From Natronomonas sp. (lineage in GTDB: Archaea > Halobacteriota > Halobacteria > Halobacteriales > Haloarculaceae): a stretch of DNA of 9,698 nucleotides. The stretch spans positions 1-9,698 of the forward strand of contig SLIW01000154.1 in assembly GCA_007135435.1 (NCBI GenBank), in the 5' to 3' direction. Positions 1 to 6,008 of the stretch are shown one piece after another; the stretch's first letter is position 1, and each line of letters starts with the position of its first letter. Below the pieces are notes generated by a model. That model was not told where the DNA came from, did no database searches, and was given only the letters and a program-made list of their open reading frames with translations. A program made the position numbers and the translations under genes.

Positions 1-303
1 GGCGCCGGGCGCCCGGTCCGGGAAGCCCGACCCCGCAAGCACCACAGGCCGGACGGAGTGAGGCCGGGGAGCGAAGCTCGGGTCGAGCGACCGCTACGAG
101 ACTTCGAGCGAAGCGAAAAGTCTCGGTCCGTGCGAACGGCGACTGCGAGGCAAGGGAGTCGCCTCGATGGTGAGTGGTGAACGACGTGAACCGCGAACCG
201 ACGGGAGCCGTGAGCAGCGCAGCCAGGGGGCTCTCGAGTTCGCGGCGTCGAGATCCAAGCGGAGAACGCACAACCTTCAGTTCGAGTCGTCCGGCGGTCC
301 TCT
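1..303. other. Non-coding left flank with GC-rich hairpins
   Basis: No convincing gene is visible; the open frames here are short and basic, unlike haloarchaeal proteins. The stretch carries the GAGCGAAGCGA-style low-complexity text that is common between haloarchaeal genes. Two clear inverted repeats are present. CGAGACTT (97-104) pairs with AAGTCTCG (118-125) around a 13-nt loop. GGCGACT (138-144) pairs with AGTCGCC (157-163), and CGAGGC (146-151) can instead pair with GCCTCG (161-166). The first 20 bases are also strongly self-complementary (GGCGCC, GGGCGCCC). The region lies just past the stop codon of the leftward beta-helix gene, so it could help end that transcript, but there is no T-tract. 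Confidence 0.5.
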
Positions 304-1413
304 CTACCTGTGCCAGGCGAGGACGTCGGAGCGGCCGTGGTTCTGGGAGAACGAGTGATCGCAGCCGTTGCCACACGTGTCGAACCCGCTGGGCACCCGC
401 AGGTTCCCGTCGCCCTCGACGTGGACGTTCTCGCCGGACCACGCGCGCGGGGCGTTGATCGCTACGGCACCGGTGTTGTTGTAGACGCGGACGTCCTCGA
501 TCGTCCCGCTCCCGTTCCGACCGTGTCTCCCGAAGTTGATCGGGATGCCGGCGCCCTCGTAGAGGTGGATGACCTCGCAGTTCTCGATCCGGACGCCGTC
601 GCCGCCGGTGCGGACCCAGATGCCGCGCTGGTTGCGTCCGGTCGGCGCCCGCGGTGACCGGGCGTCGTTCATCACCGTACAGTTGCGCACGACGGAGTTG
701 TCCGAACCCACGCGGATCCCGGCGATGTTGTTGTTGTGCGCGAAGCAGCGGTCGACGACGATACGGCCGCCGCGAGCGTCGTTGAAGCCGGGCGAGCTCG
801 CGTAGATGCCGTTGTCCGAGAACCCGTGGACGTAGCATCCCCGGAACTCGATCTCGCCGGCGTGGGCACGCGGGGCGTAGAACGCCCGCGAGCGGTCGTT
901 CGTCTGGGATCCGTCGGGGAAGTGCCAGTTGCCGATCAGGATGCGCCCGCTGGCGTCGGTCTCGACGCGGATCCGCGAGCGCCTGACCGCGCCGTGGACG
1001 GTCAGGTTGCCGATCCGGAGCTCGCCGCCCGCGGCGCGGATGGTGTCTCTGTATCGCCCCGACGAGGTCTCGAGGACGACCGCGCCGTCTCGCTCGCCGA
1101 TGAGGCCGGCGTTCCGCCGCGCGGCGCCGAGGCCGCCGCCGCCCCACCGGTAGGTCCCCGCGGGGACCCGAACTTCGACGCCGCTGCGGAAGTACTCCGA
1201 GAGGTACGGGTCGATCTGGTCGCCGTCGGAGAGGCCCACCTCGCCCAGGTTGACCGTCTCGGATGGATCGTACTCGGGTGACTGTGCGGCGGTCGATGCG
1301 GGGATCACCGCGCCAGCGGTGGCCGCGGCCGCGACCGCGCCGGTCATCTTGAGGAAAGTACGTCGACCGTACCCACCGTCGGTGCTTCTGTCCCTGCGAT
1401 GGCGTGCTGCCAT
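304..1413 (-). CDS. Tat-exported right-handed parallel beta-helix protein
   Basis: Predicted 369-residue exported protein. The N-terminus carries a twin-arginine signal (RRTFLKMTG, arginines at 17-18), then an Ala-rich hydrophobic segment and an ASTAAQ-like cleavage region, so it should be folded in the cytoplasm and exported by the Tat pathway. The rest alternates short Val/Ile-rich strands with Asn/Gly/Cys turns (for example GGRIVVDRCFAHNNNIAGIRV, read as two adjacent coils), as in right-handed parallel beta-helix (pectate-lyase-like) proteins. These often bind or cleave polysaccharides, but no catalytic set is recognisable here, so substrate and activity are open. A CGNGC pair sits close to the C-terminus. 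An upstream TTG at 1440 is possible. The ATG at 1413 is preferred because a TATA-like CTATAG lies about 30 nt upstream and there is no Shine-Dalgarno, which fits a near-leaderless transcript. Confidence 0.82.
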   Translation of the reverse strand: MAARHRRDRSTDGGYGRRTFLKMTGAVAAAATAGAVIPASTAAQSPEYDPSETVNLGEVGLSDGDQIDPYLSEYFRSGVEVRVPAGTYRWGGGGLGAARRNAGLIGERDGAVVLETSSGRYRDTIRAAGGELRIGNLTVHGAVRRSRIRVETDASGRILIGNWHFPDGSQTNDRSRAFYAPRAHAGEIEFRGCYVHGFSDNGIYASSPGFNDARGGRIVVDRCFAHNNNIAGIRVGSDNSVVRNCTVMNDARSPRAPTGRNQRGIWVRTGGDGVRIENCEVIHLYEGAGIPINFGRHGRNGSGTIEDVRVYNNTGAVAINAPRAWSGENVHVEGDGNLRVPSGFDTCGNGCDHSFSQNHGRSDVLAWHR

Positions 1414-1418
1414 GTCTT

Positions 1419-1447
1419 GGTAAGATAAGGTTACTATCAAAACTATA
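1419..1447 (-). promoter_or_regulatory. Core promoter and possible operator of the beta-helix gene
   Basis: On the minus strand a TATA-like element (TATAGT, 1447-1442) is centred about 32 nt before the ATG at 1413, the usual spacing for haloarchaeal transcripts with little or no leader. Between it and the start lies GGTAAGATAAGGTTAC (plus-strand reading, 1419-1434). Its GGTAAGAT half recurs in the palindromes at 1595-1619. A protein bound here would cover the predicted transcription start, so repression is the simplest model. Confidence 0.45.
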
Positions 1448-1594
1448 GCGGCAAGTTGACAGTTTTTGGTCGATGGGTGGTGATGTTTGATCGTGGCTAG
1501 ATGGTCTTGGAAGCGTCTGGTAGCGTTTACTCACCGGATAAATGGCCGAATCCTATTCCGCCGGTAAGCCAGCCGGAATACGATCTACGTTAAC

Positions 1595-1619
1595 CTTACC
1601 AATGGTAAGATCATCTTAC
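1595..1619. promoter_or_regulatory. Two overlapping 7-1-7 palindromes
   Basis: CTTACCAATGGTAAG (1595-1609) and GTAAGATCATCTTAC (1605-1619) are each perfect inverted repeats with 7-bp arms around one central base, and they share GTAAG. The same GGTAAG core occurs at 1563-1568 and, as GGTAAGAT, at 1419-1426 by the beta-helix start. Clustered dyads of this kind are typical binding sites for dimeric winged-helix regulators. The cognate protein cannot be named from the window. Confidence 0.45.
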
Positions 1620-1624
1620 AGCAC

Positions 1625-1689
1625 GATTTGCACCGGTGATTTGCATCTGGGATTTGCACCGGTGATTCGCAGCGGTGATTTGCGCCCGT
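1625..1689. repeat. 13-bp tandem repeat, five units
   Basis: Five head-to-tail 13-bp units begin at 1625, 1638, 1651, 1664 and 1677. The first and third are identical (GATTTGCACCGGT); the others differ at two to four positions. There are no spacers. The array lies outside any supported gene. A second 13-bp array with the same GCNCCGGT-like core is at 4328-4431. Confidence 0.9.
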
Positions 1690-1763
1690 GAGCACCTGGG
1701 GCAGCGCGCGTTCACCCAACCCGCTCCGCTCAGTCCCGCCGTTCGACTCGCAGGACACGGTCC

Positions 1764-1791
1764 GGTATATAAATACCCGATAATCATCGGG
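1764..1791. promoter_or_regulatory. Orphan TATA-like box beside a palindrome
   Basis: TATATAAATA (1766-1775) lies inside a partial dyad (GGTAT/ATACC, 1764-1777). It is followed by CCCGAT (1776-1781) and ATCGGG (1786-1791) around a 4-nt loop. This is one of the strongest TATA-like elements in the window, but no gene starts at the right distance on either strand. Rightward transcription would run antisense to the PPOX-fold gene; leftward transcription would cross the 13-bp array. Confidence 0.4.
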
Positions 1792-1875
1792 TTCATCCGA
1801 TCGCCCGGGGAGCCGTCCGGTCTGTCGGCACTCCAACCGCTCGATAGGGCCAGCTTCGCGCCGGGCAATCGTCCG

Positions 1876-2328
1876 TCACTCGAGGGCTCCCCACGAACGG
1901 ACGCTCCCTGTCTCGATCCAGATGAGCGGTCGGCGCTCGAGGTCGTGGTCGGCGTACTGGTCGTACTTCCGGCGGAGCGCCCCGAATCCGGTCCCATGCC
2001 GGTCCTCCCCCTGTTCCCCCTGCTCTCCCTGTTCCCCCGGCTTCACGAGCGTCGCGGTCCCGCGGACCTGTACCCAGCCGAGTCGCGACCAGTCCTCCGA
2101 GTAGTGGTCGAAGACGACCGCGACGTGGGGGTTCTCGGCGACGTCGCGACTCCGGCGGAGCGCCTCGGGCGAGACCTGCTTCGGCTTCTCGTCGATCGGT
2201 GTCACGAGATTCCCATCCACCAGGGCGACGCAGATCGGGACGACGTGTGGCCGGCCGTCGGCGTCGGCGGTCGCCAGCCGCCCGACCCGCGCCCGCTCGA
2301 CGTACGCGCGCTCCCGTTCGGTCCACAT
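1876..2328 (-). CDS. PPOX-fold, probable F420-dependent protein (Rv0121 family)
   Basis: A 150-residue protein of the split-barrel, pyridoxamine-phosphate-oxidase-like fold. The line VGRLATADADGRPHVVPICVAL, then DEKPKQ, then DHYSEDWSRLGWVQVRG, and KYDQY near the end follow the pattern of the Rv0121/TIGR03668 group of probable F420-dependent enzymes. Such proteins usually bind a flavin or deazaflavin and reduce small molecules in the cytoplasm; the substrate is unknown. The ATG at 2328 begins the family-like MWTERERAYVERARVGRL. A GTG at 2367 would add 13 residues and cannot be excluded. A GEQ tripeptide repeat of near-perfect 9-bp units (about 2008-2037) interrupts the loop before HGTGFG. The gene is divergent from a luciferase-like F420-family oxidoreductase 91 bp away, which supports a shared cofactor theme. 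Confidence 0.85.
   Translation of the reverse strand: MWTERERAYVERARVGRLATADADGRPHVVPICVALVDGNLVTPIDEKPKQVSPEALRRSRDVAENPHVAVVFDHYSEDWSRLGWVQVRGTATLVKPGEQGEQGEQGEDRHGTGFGALRRKYDQYADHDLERRPLIWIETGSVRSWGALE
2008..2037 (-). repeat. 9-bp coding microrepeat (Gly-Glu-Gln)
   Basis: About three near-identical 9-bp units (CCCTGTTCC-like on the plus strand) encode GEQGEQGEQGE in the PPOX-fold protein. The repeat keeps frame whatever its copy number, so it is a likely site of length variation in a surface loop. Confidence 0.7.
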
Positions 2329-2419
2329 GCCCCGATCGAGGGGAGACGGAGGAAAGAAGCTATCCACGACTCGCCAGGCGCTGGGGAAGACCTAACTGCA
2401 CTCTCGCTGTCATCCCGGT

Positions 2420-3292
2420 ATGCAACTCGGTGCAGTGTTCCCCCAGTCGGAGGTGGACGGCAGCCCGGAGACCGCCCGGCGGTTCGCGCGGGCGGTCGAG
2501 GACGCCGGCTACGACTTCATGCTCGCCTACGACCACGTCCTGGGGGCGAACCCCGACGACCCCGAGTTCGCGGGGCCGTACGACAACGACGACGTCTTCC
2601 ACGAGCCGCTGACGCTCTTCGCCCACCTCGCCGGGGTCACCGAGACGCTGGTCTTCGGGACGGCCGTCATGATCCTGCCCCAGCGCCAGACCGCCCTCGT
2701 CGCCAAGCAGGCCGCCGAGGTCGACGTCCTCAGCGGGGGCCGGCTGCGCCTCGGCGTCGGCGTCGGCTGGAACGACCGGGAGTACGTCGCCCTCGGCGAG
2801 GACTTCACCACGCGCGGGCGGCGCATCGAGGAGCAGGTGGAGGTCCTCCGCCGGCTCTGGACCGACCACCTCGTCGAGTTCGACGGCCGCTGGCACACCC
2901 TCCCCGACGTCGGGATCAATCCCCACCCGGTTCAGCAGCCGATCCCGGTGTGGATGGGCGGCGACGCCGAGCCCGTCCTCCGCCGGGTCGGCCGCGTGGC
3001 CGACGGGTGGGCGCCCCGCCGGGAGCCGGAGGACGTCGAATCGCAGCTGGCGACGATCCACGACGGCGCGCGCGAGGCGGGCCGCGACCCCGACGAGCTC
3101 GACGTCGTCGCCCGGATGCACCCGGCTGGCGAGCCCGACGAGTGGGTCGAGAAGGCCCGGGAATGGCGCGACGTCGGTGCGACGCACCTCGCCGTCGACG
3201 CCATCGGTATGGAGCTTTCAGCGGACCAGCACGTCGACATCGCGAGGGAGTTCATCGACGCCGTGACCGACGCCGGACTCGACGGCGACTGA
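2420..3292 (+). CDS. LLM-class F420-dependent oxidoreductase
   Basis: A 290-residue luciferase-like monooxygenase-family protein with a TIM-barrel fold. It starts MQLGAVFPQ and contains AVEDAGYDFMLAYDHV, the strand FGTAVMILPQRQTALVAKQAAEVDVLSGGRLRLGVGVGWN typical of the family, then NPHPVQQPIPVWMGGDAEPVLRRVGRVADGWAP. This set fits the TIGR03619-type LLM oxidoreductases, which use reduced or oxidised F420 for hydride transfer to or from small organic substrates. The substrate is unknown. Length is normal and no key block is missing. The ATG at 2420 begins the conserved first strand and has no Shine-Dalgarno. The gene diverges from the PPOX-fold gene and converges on the methyltransferase gene. 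Confidence 0.9.
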   Translation: MQLGAVFPQSEVDGSPETARRFARAVEDAGYDFMLAYDHVLGANPDDPEFAGPYDNDDVFHEPLTLFAHLAGVTETLVFGTAVMILPQRQTALVAKQAAEVDVLSGGRLRLGVGVGWNDREYVALGEDFTTRGRRIEEQVEVLRRLWTDHLVEFDGRWHTLPDVGINPHPVQQPIPVWMGGDAEPVLRRVGRVADGWAPRREPEDVESQLATIHDGAREAGRDPDELDVVARMHPAGEPDEWVEKAREWRDVGATHLAVDAIGMELSADQHVDIAREFIDAVTDAGLDGD

Positions 3293-3320
3293 GACCGTCC
3301 GGTGGCGGTGCGGTTGGCGG

Positions 3321-3398
3321 TCGATCGATTCGGGCGAGTCGATCGATATGAACGGCAATTCGACGGTCTCTCGACCATCGTACAGGAAGGGCCCTGTA
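3321..3398. terminator. Two hairpins between convergent genes
   Basis: TCGATCGA occurs at 3321-3328 and 3339-3346 and can fold on itself around a 10-nt loop. TACAGG (3381-3386) pairs with CCTGTA (3393-3398). They sit between the stops of the oxidoreductase (3292) and methyltransferase (3424) genes, where a bidirectional transcript end is expected. Neither is followed by a T-tract, so a terminator role is only inferred. Confidence 0.3.
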
Positions 3399-3423
3399 AG
3401 AGATGCGTGAGGCCGTCGTGGCT

Positions 3424-4251
3424 CTATCGACGGGCCACGAGGACGTACGACTCCATGGGGAGGACGACCCCCTCGTCGTCGAGGTACGCCTCGAGCCCGT
3501 CGGCGACCTCCCGGACGAGCGCGTCCCGGACCTCCGGGGCGACGGCGGCGATCGGCCCCGCCAGCGGCGAGCTCGCCGCCTCCCGGCGGACGAACGCCTC
3601 GACCGAGGGGTAGCGGCCGGCGTCGACCTCGATGGTGATCGCGACGTCGCCGAGGCCGGCCTCCCTGGCGAGCGTCCGGAGGTGTTCGGCGTCCCACGGC
3701 GGGAACGGCGAGCGCATCATCACCCCGGCCTCCTCGCCGACGTGACGCTCCAGCGCCTCGGCCAGGACCACGTAGCCCGGGTGGTACTCCAGGGGTCGCC
3801 AGACCGAGAGCGCCACTCGCCCGCCCGAATCGAGGACGCGTCGCATCTCCGCGAGCGCCGCGGCCGGGTCGTCGAGGAACTGGAGGGCCTGCTGGCAGCA
3901 GACGACGTCGAACGACCCGTCGGCGAACGGGAGGTCCGTGGCGTCGCCCCGTCGCCACTCGATGCCGGGTCGAGTCCCGGCGGCGGTCGACTCCGCCACC
4001 TCCAGCATCCCCTCGTTGACGTCCAGGCCGGTGACGGACCCGCCGTCGCCGACGCGGGCGGCGGCGTGCCGGGCGACCACGCCGGTCCCGCACGCGACGT
4101 CGAGGACCCGGTCGCCCTCCGCGACGCCGGCCCGGTCGACGAGCCGCGCCGCCCACGGTTCCATGACCGCGGGTACGAGGTACGCCTCGTACGCCTCGGG
4201 CGCGCTTCGGTCGAGTTGCCAGCCGGTAGATTCGGTTCCTTGGTCACTCAT
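3424..4251 (-). CDS. Class I SAM-dependent methyltransferase
   Basis: A 275-residue Rossmann-fold methyltransferase of the UbiE/Methyltransf_11 type. Visible landmarks are motif I VLDVACGTG (49-57), which binds the S-adenosylmethionine methionine moiety; the acidic residue ending strand 2 in TGLDVN (D77), expected to hold the ribose; GDATDLPF (102-109) near the adenine; and FDVVCCQQALQFLDDP (114-129) followed by LAEMRRVLDSGGRVALSVW. The C-terminal 100 residues form the variable substrate lid and show no named domain, so the methyl acceptor is unknown. The start ATG at 4251 has no Shine-Dalgarno. A TATA-like CTATAC lies about 40 nt upstream, with an operator-like element just above it. The regulator gene next upstream on the same strand is a natural candidate to control it. 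Confidence 0.9.
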   Translation of the reverse strand: MSDQGTESTGWQLDRSAPEAYEAYLVPAVMEPWAARLVDRAGVAEGDRVLDVACGTGVVARHAAARVGDGGSVTGLDVNEGMLEVAESTAAGTRPGIEWRRGDATDLPFADGSFDVVCCQQALQFLDDPAAALAEMRRVLDSGGRVALSVWRPLEYHPGYVVLAEALERHVGEEAGVMMRSPFPPWDAEHLRTLAREAGLGDVAITIEVDAGRYPSVEAFVRREAASSPLAGPIAAVAPEVRDALVREVADGLEAYLDDEGVVLPMESYVLVARR

Positions 4252-4288
4252 TGCGGAATCACGGCCGTCGCTACGGAGCCGTCGGGCG

Positions 4289-4324
4289 TATAGATTCCTC
4301 GTGAAAGGATTTCACCGCGTGAAA
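4289..4324 (-). promoter_or_regulatory. Methyltransferase promoter with GTGAAA/TTTCAC half-sites
   Basis: On the minus strand a TATA-like CTATAC (4294-4289) lies about 40 nt before the ATG at 4251. Immediately upstream are three 6-bp half-sites in alternating orientation, each separated by 3 bp: GTGAAA (4301-4306), TTTCAC (4310-4315) and GTGAAA (4319-4324). This position abuts the TFB-recognition region and suits either an activator or a repressor. Confidence 0.5.
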
Positions 4325-4327
4325 ACC

Positions 4328-4431
4328 GCCGGTCGTCAGTGCCGGTCGTCAGCACCGGTCGTCAGCGCTGGTCGCCAGCGCCGGTCGTCAGCGGCGGTCG
4401 TCAGCGTCAGTCGTGAGCGGCGGTCGTCAGC
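4328..4431. repeat. 13-bp tandem repeat, eight units
   Basis: Eight contiguous 13-bp units begin at 4328, 4341, 4354, 4367, 4380, 4393, 4406 and 4419. The consensus is GCCGGTCGTCAGC; the seventh unit is the most diverged. There are no spacers. The stop codon of the FilR1-type regulator (4427-4429) lies inside the last unit, so the array occupies the 3' end of that gene and the gap before the methyltransferase promoter. A five-unit array of the same period is at 1625-1689. Confidence 0.92.
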
Positions 4432-5275
4432 GCCGGTTCGATCCTACCCCGGGCGACGGCTGGCTCGACTCGTCCGGGTCGAGATCGGCCACGTCCTCGA
4501 GCGGTCGGGCCTCCGCGCGGTACCGCTCGACGACGGCCTCGCCCCACTCGTAGGCCTCCGGCGCGTCCGTGTCCACCAGCGACCGCAGCATGCCCGTCTC
4601 CGGTTCGTAGCAGCAGATGGTGGTCCGGTCGTCCAACAGACTGATCCCGCACCAGTCGCTGTTCGGCAGGTCGTCGTGGAGGTAGACCGAGTAGGTGTCG
4701 TGGGCGAGCGCCTCGGCGACCGTCTCGGGGTCCCATGCGTGGATCGTCTCGAAGACGGCCGGAGGGTAGACCATCTCGACCTGCATCCCCTCGAGGACGG
4801 ACGCGAAGAACTCCTCGAGGACGCTCGCCTTCAGCATCACCATCCCGAACCCCCGGAGGGTCTTTGTCTCGGCGAGCAGCTGCACGTTCCGCTCGACCGG
4901 TTCGTAAGGGTACCGCTGGCCCGGAGACGAGACCACGGGATCGCCGAGCAACTCGACGCCGAAGCCCTCCAGCTCGAACGGCAACCACGGCGAGACCTCC
5001 CGGAGCCGCTGCTCAGTGGTCATCGCCTCGACGAACGACTCCATCCGATCTGCGACGAACGTCCCCAGACCGGTCAGCTCGTAGTCCCGTCCCTCGCGGT
5101 CGATCCAGTGGCGGTCCTCGAAATCGGAGAGAATCCGGCCGACCGTCGCCGAGGACGCTCCCGTCGCCGTCCGGAGCTCGGTGCGGGAGCAGGGGCGCTC
5201 GCGTAGCGACTGCAGGACCGTCACCCGATGGTCCGAGGCGACCAGGAACTCGACGTCGTCGATCGGGGAGGCCAT
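4427..5275 (-). CDS. Winged-helix regulator, FilR1/DUF1724 type
   Basis: A 282-residue DNA-binding protein. Residues about 5-70 form an ArsR/MarR-like winged helix: LVASDHRVTVLQSLRERPCSRTELRTATGASSATVGRILSDFEDRHWIDREGRDYELTGLG. Residues about 75-265 match the layout of the FilR1 middle domain (DUF1724), a presumed ligand-sensing domain first named in methanogen regulators, including RGFGMVMLKASVLEEFF and DDLPNSDWCGISLLDDRTTICCYEPETGML. The ligand is unknown. The ATG at 5275 begins MASPIDDVEFLVASDHR, as is common in this family; a GTG at 5296 would add seven residues. The last 20 residues are low-complexity and run into the 13-bp repeat array. It is divergent from the zinc-ribbon gene and upstream of the methyltransferase gene. 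GTGAAA also occurs once in its own upstream region (5361-5366), which hints at autoregulation. Confidence 0.85.
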   Translation of the reverse strand: MASPIDDVEFLVASDHRVTVLQSLRERPCSRTELRTATGASSATVGRILSDFEDRHWIDREGRDYELTGLGTFVADRMESFVEAMTTEQRLREVSPWLPFELEGFGVELLGDPVVSSPGQRYPYEPVERNVQLLAETKTLRGFGMVMLKASVLEEFFASVLEGMQVEMVYPPAVFETIHAWDPETVAEALAHDTYSVYLHDDLPNSDWCGISLLDDRTTICCYEPETGMLRSLVDTDAPEAYEWGEAVVERYRAEARPLEDVADLDPDESSQPSPGVGSNRR

Positions 5276-5407
5276 GGCGCTGCTACCCGTTGGCACACGA
5301 TAACTCTCCCGGAGCGGTCGAACGCGACCGTCACCCGGTTCATCAGTACACCTCGCCCCCGTGAAAAAGTCGCTCCTTTATCGTCCTTGACTGGGAATAT
5401 AGTATGT

Positions 5408-5485
5408 ATGGTTGCACGTTCACTAGCCGCCGGCGTCGGACCCACAGCAGATCGAACTGACCGCGAGGCGACGATCGATGATTGA
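5408..5485 (+). CDS. Possible 25-residue leader peptide
   Basis: A short frame begins with ATG at 5408 (MVARSLAAG...) and ends with TGA at 5483-5485, overlapping the ATG of the zinc-ribbon gene at 5478. A TATA-like TTTATC at 5377-5382 lies about 28 nt upstream, right for a leaderless start at 5408. The overlap would allow translational coupling. No family is recognised, and the frame may simply be chance open sequence. Confidence 0.3.
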   Translation: MVARSLAAGVGPTADRTDREATIDD

Positions 5486-5729
5486 GCGGCTCACCGCGCC
5501 GATCGGTGGATTCGTCAGGGGACTGCGAGCCGAGGTGGGGCCGGAGCGGACGGCTCTCGCCGGTACCCACCGCCCGTCCAGATCCCCGGTGCCGACGACC
5601 CCCGTCCCTCCCGTCGGGCTGTTCGAATGCCCGGACTGTGGGACCGTGTACGTGGCTCCAGACGAGCACAACTGTTCGCGGTGTGGGGTCGCCGCGGATC
5701 GCATCCCGTCGACGTTGTCGACCGAGTGA
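5478..5729 (+). CDS. Small zinc-ribbon protein
   Basis: An 83-residue protein. The C-terminal part holds two CxxC knuckles, CPDC (51-54) and CSRC (66-69), separated by 11 residues, the classic four-cysteine zinc-ribbon that binds one zinc ion. The N-terminal half is Pro/Arg/Thr-rich and looks unstructured. Small CPxCG-type zinc-finger proteins of this size are frequent in haloarchaea, and most have no assigned role; some affect motility, biofilm or stress responses. A GAGG before the ATG could serve as a weak ribosome-binding site. It is divergent from the FilR1-type regulator, with 202 bp between starts, so common regulation is plausible. Confidence 0.7.
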   Translation: MIERLTAPIGGFVRGLRAEVGPERTALAGTHRPSRSPVPTTPVPPVGLFECPDCGTVYVAPDEHNCSRCGVAADRIPSTLSTE

Positions 5730-5784
5730 GGCCAGCGCCCGCGGTTCGACCCGTCCGTAGTCGCGACCGGACCCACCGGGGGAT

Positions 5785-5826
5785 GCGGACGACCCACCGA
5801 TGGAAGCGGACGACCCACCGATGGAA
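5785..5826. repeat. Perfect 21-bp tandem duplication
   Basis: The 21-bp unit at 5785-5805 (beginning GCGGACGACCCACC) is repeated exactly at 5806-5826. A degraded third copy may precede it (GACCGGACCCACCGG, 5765-5779). The exact identity suggests a recent duplication. No gene is supported here, although a multiple of three would keep any frame open. Confidence 0.85.
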
Positions 5827-6008
5827 GCGCTCTGTCCCCTCGGGTGCCGACCCCGGCCACCTGGAGACGGCACTTTTCGAGGAGGCGTCAATTACGGTGT
5901 TCTCGACGCGCTCTGGATGGCGACGGCTCGGCGGGTTAGAGTCAGGGGAGGACCAGCAGGGGCGTACCATGTACGACGAACGTACAAACCCCACTGGTCA
6001 CTGTGACA

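Larger units (their letters stand above)
1414..1875. other. Intergenic region rich in palindromes and repeats
   Basis: This 462-bp gap lies between the beta-helix gene and the end of the PPOX-fold gene; both are transcribed leftward. No credible coding sequence is visible. It holds, in order: the beta-helix promoter; an inverted repeat TATTCCG (1554-1560) with CGGAATA (1574-1580); two overlapping palindromes at 1595-1619; a five-unit 13-bp tandem repeat at 1625-1689; and an orphan TATA-like box with an adjacent palindrome at 1764-1791. The individual elements are listed separately where they are distinct. Confidence 0.6.

Noticed and set aside
736..1281. A 181-codon plus-strand frame inside the beta-helix gene
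   Set aside because: It is a mirror frame of the leftward gene, which has a Tat signal and clear beta-helix pattern.
1625..1689. CRISPR-like repetition
   Set aside because: The units are contiguous 13-bp repeats without spacers, and no cas gene is present. The same applies to 4328-4431.
1675..3351. A 558-codon open frame on the plus strand
   Set aside because: It runs antisense to the PPOX-fold gene and out of frame with the oxidoreductase; the product is an Arg/Pro-rich shadow typical of GC-rich DNA.
3938..5206. A 422-codon plus-strand frame
   Set aside because: It is antisense to the methyltransferase and regulator genes and crosses the repeat array; the product has no coherent domain.
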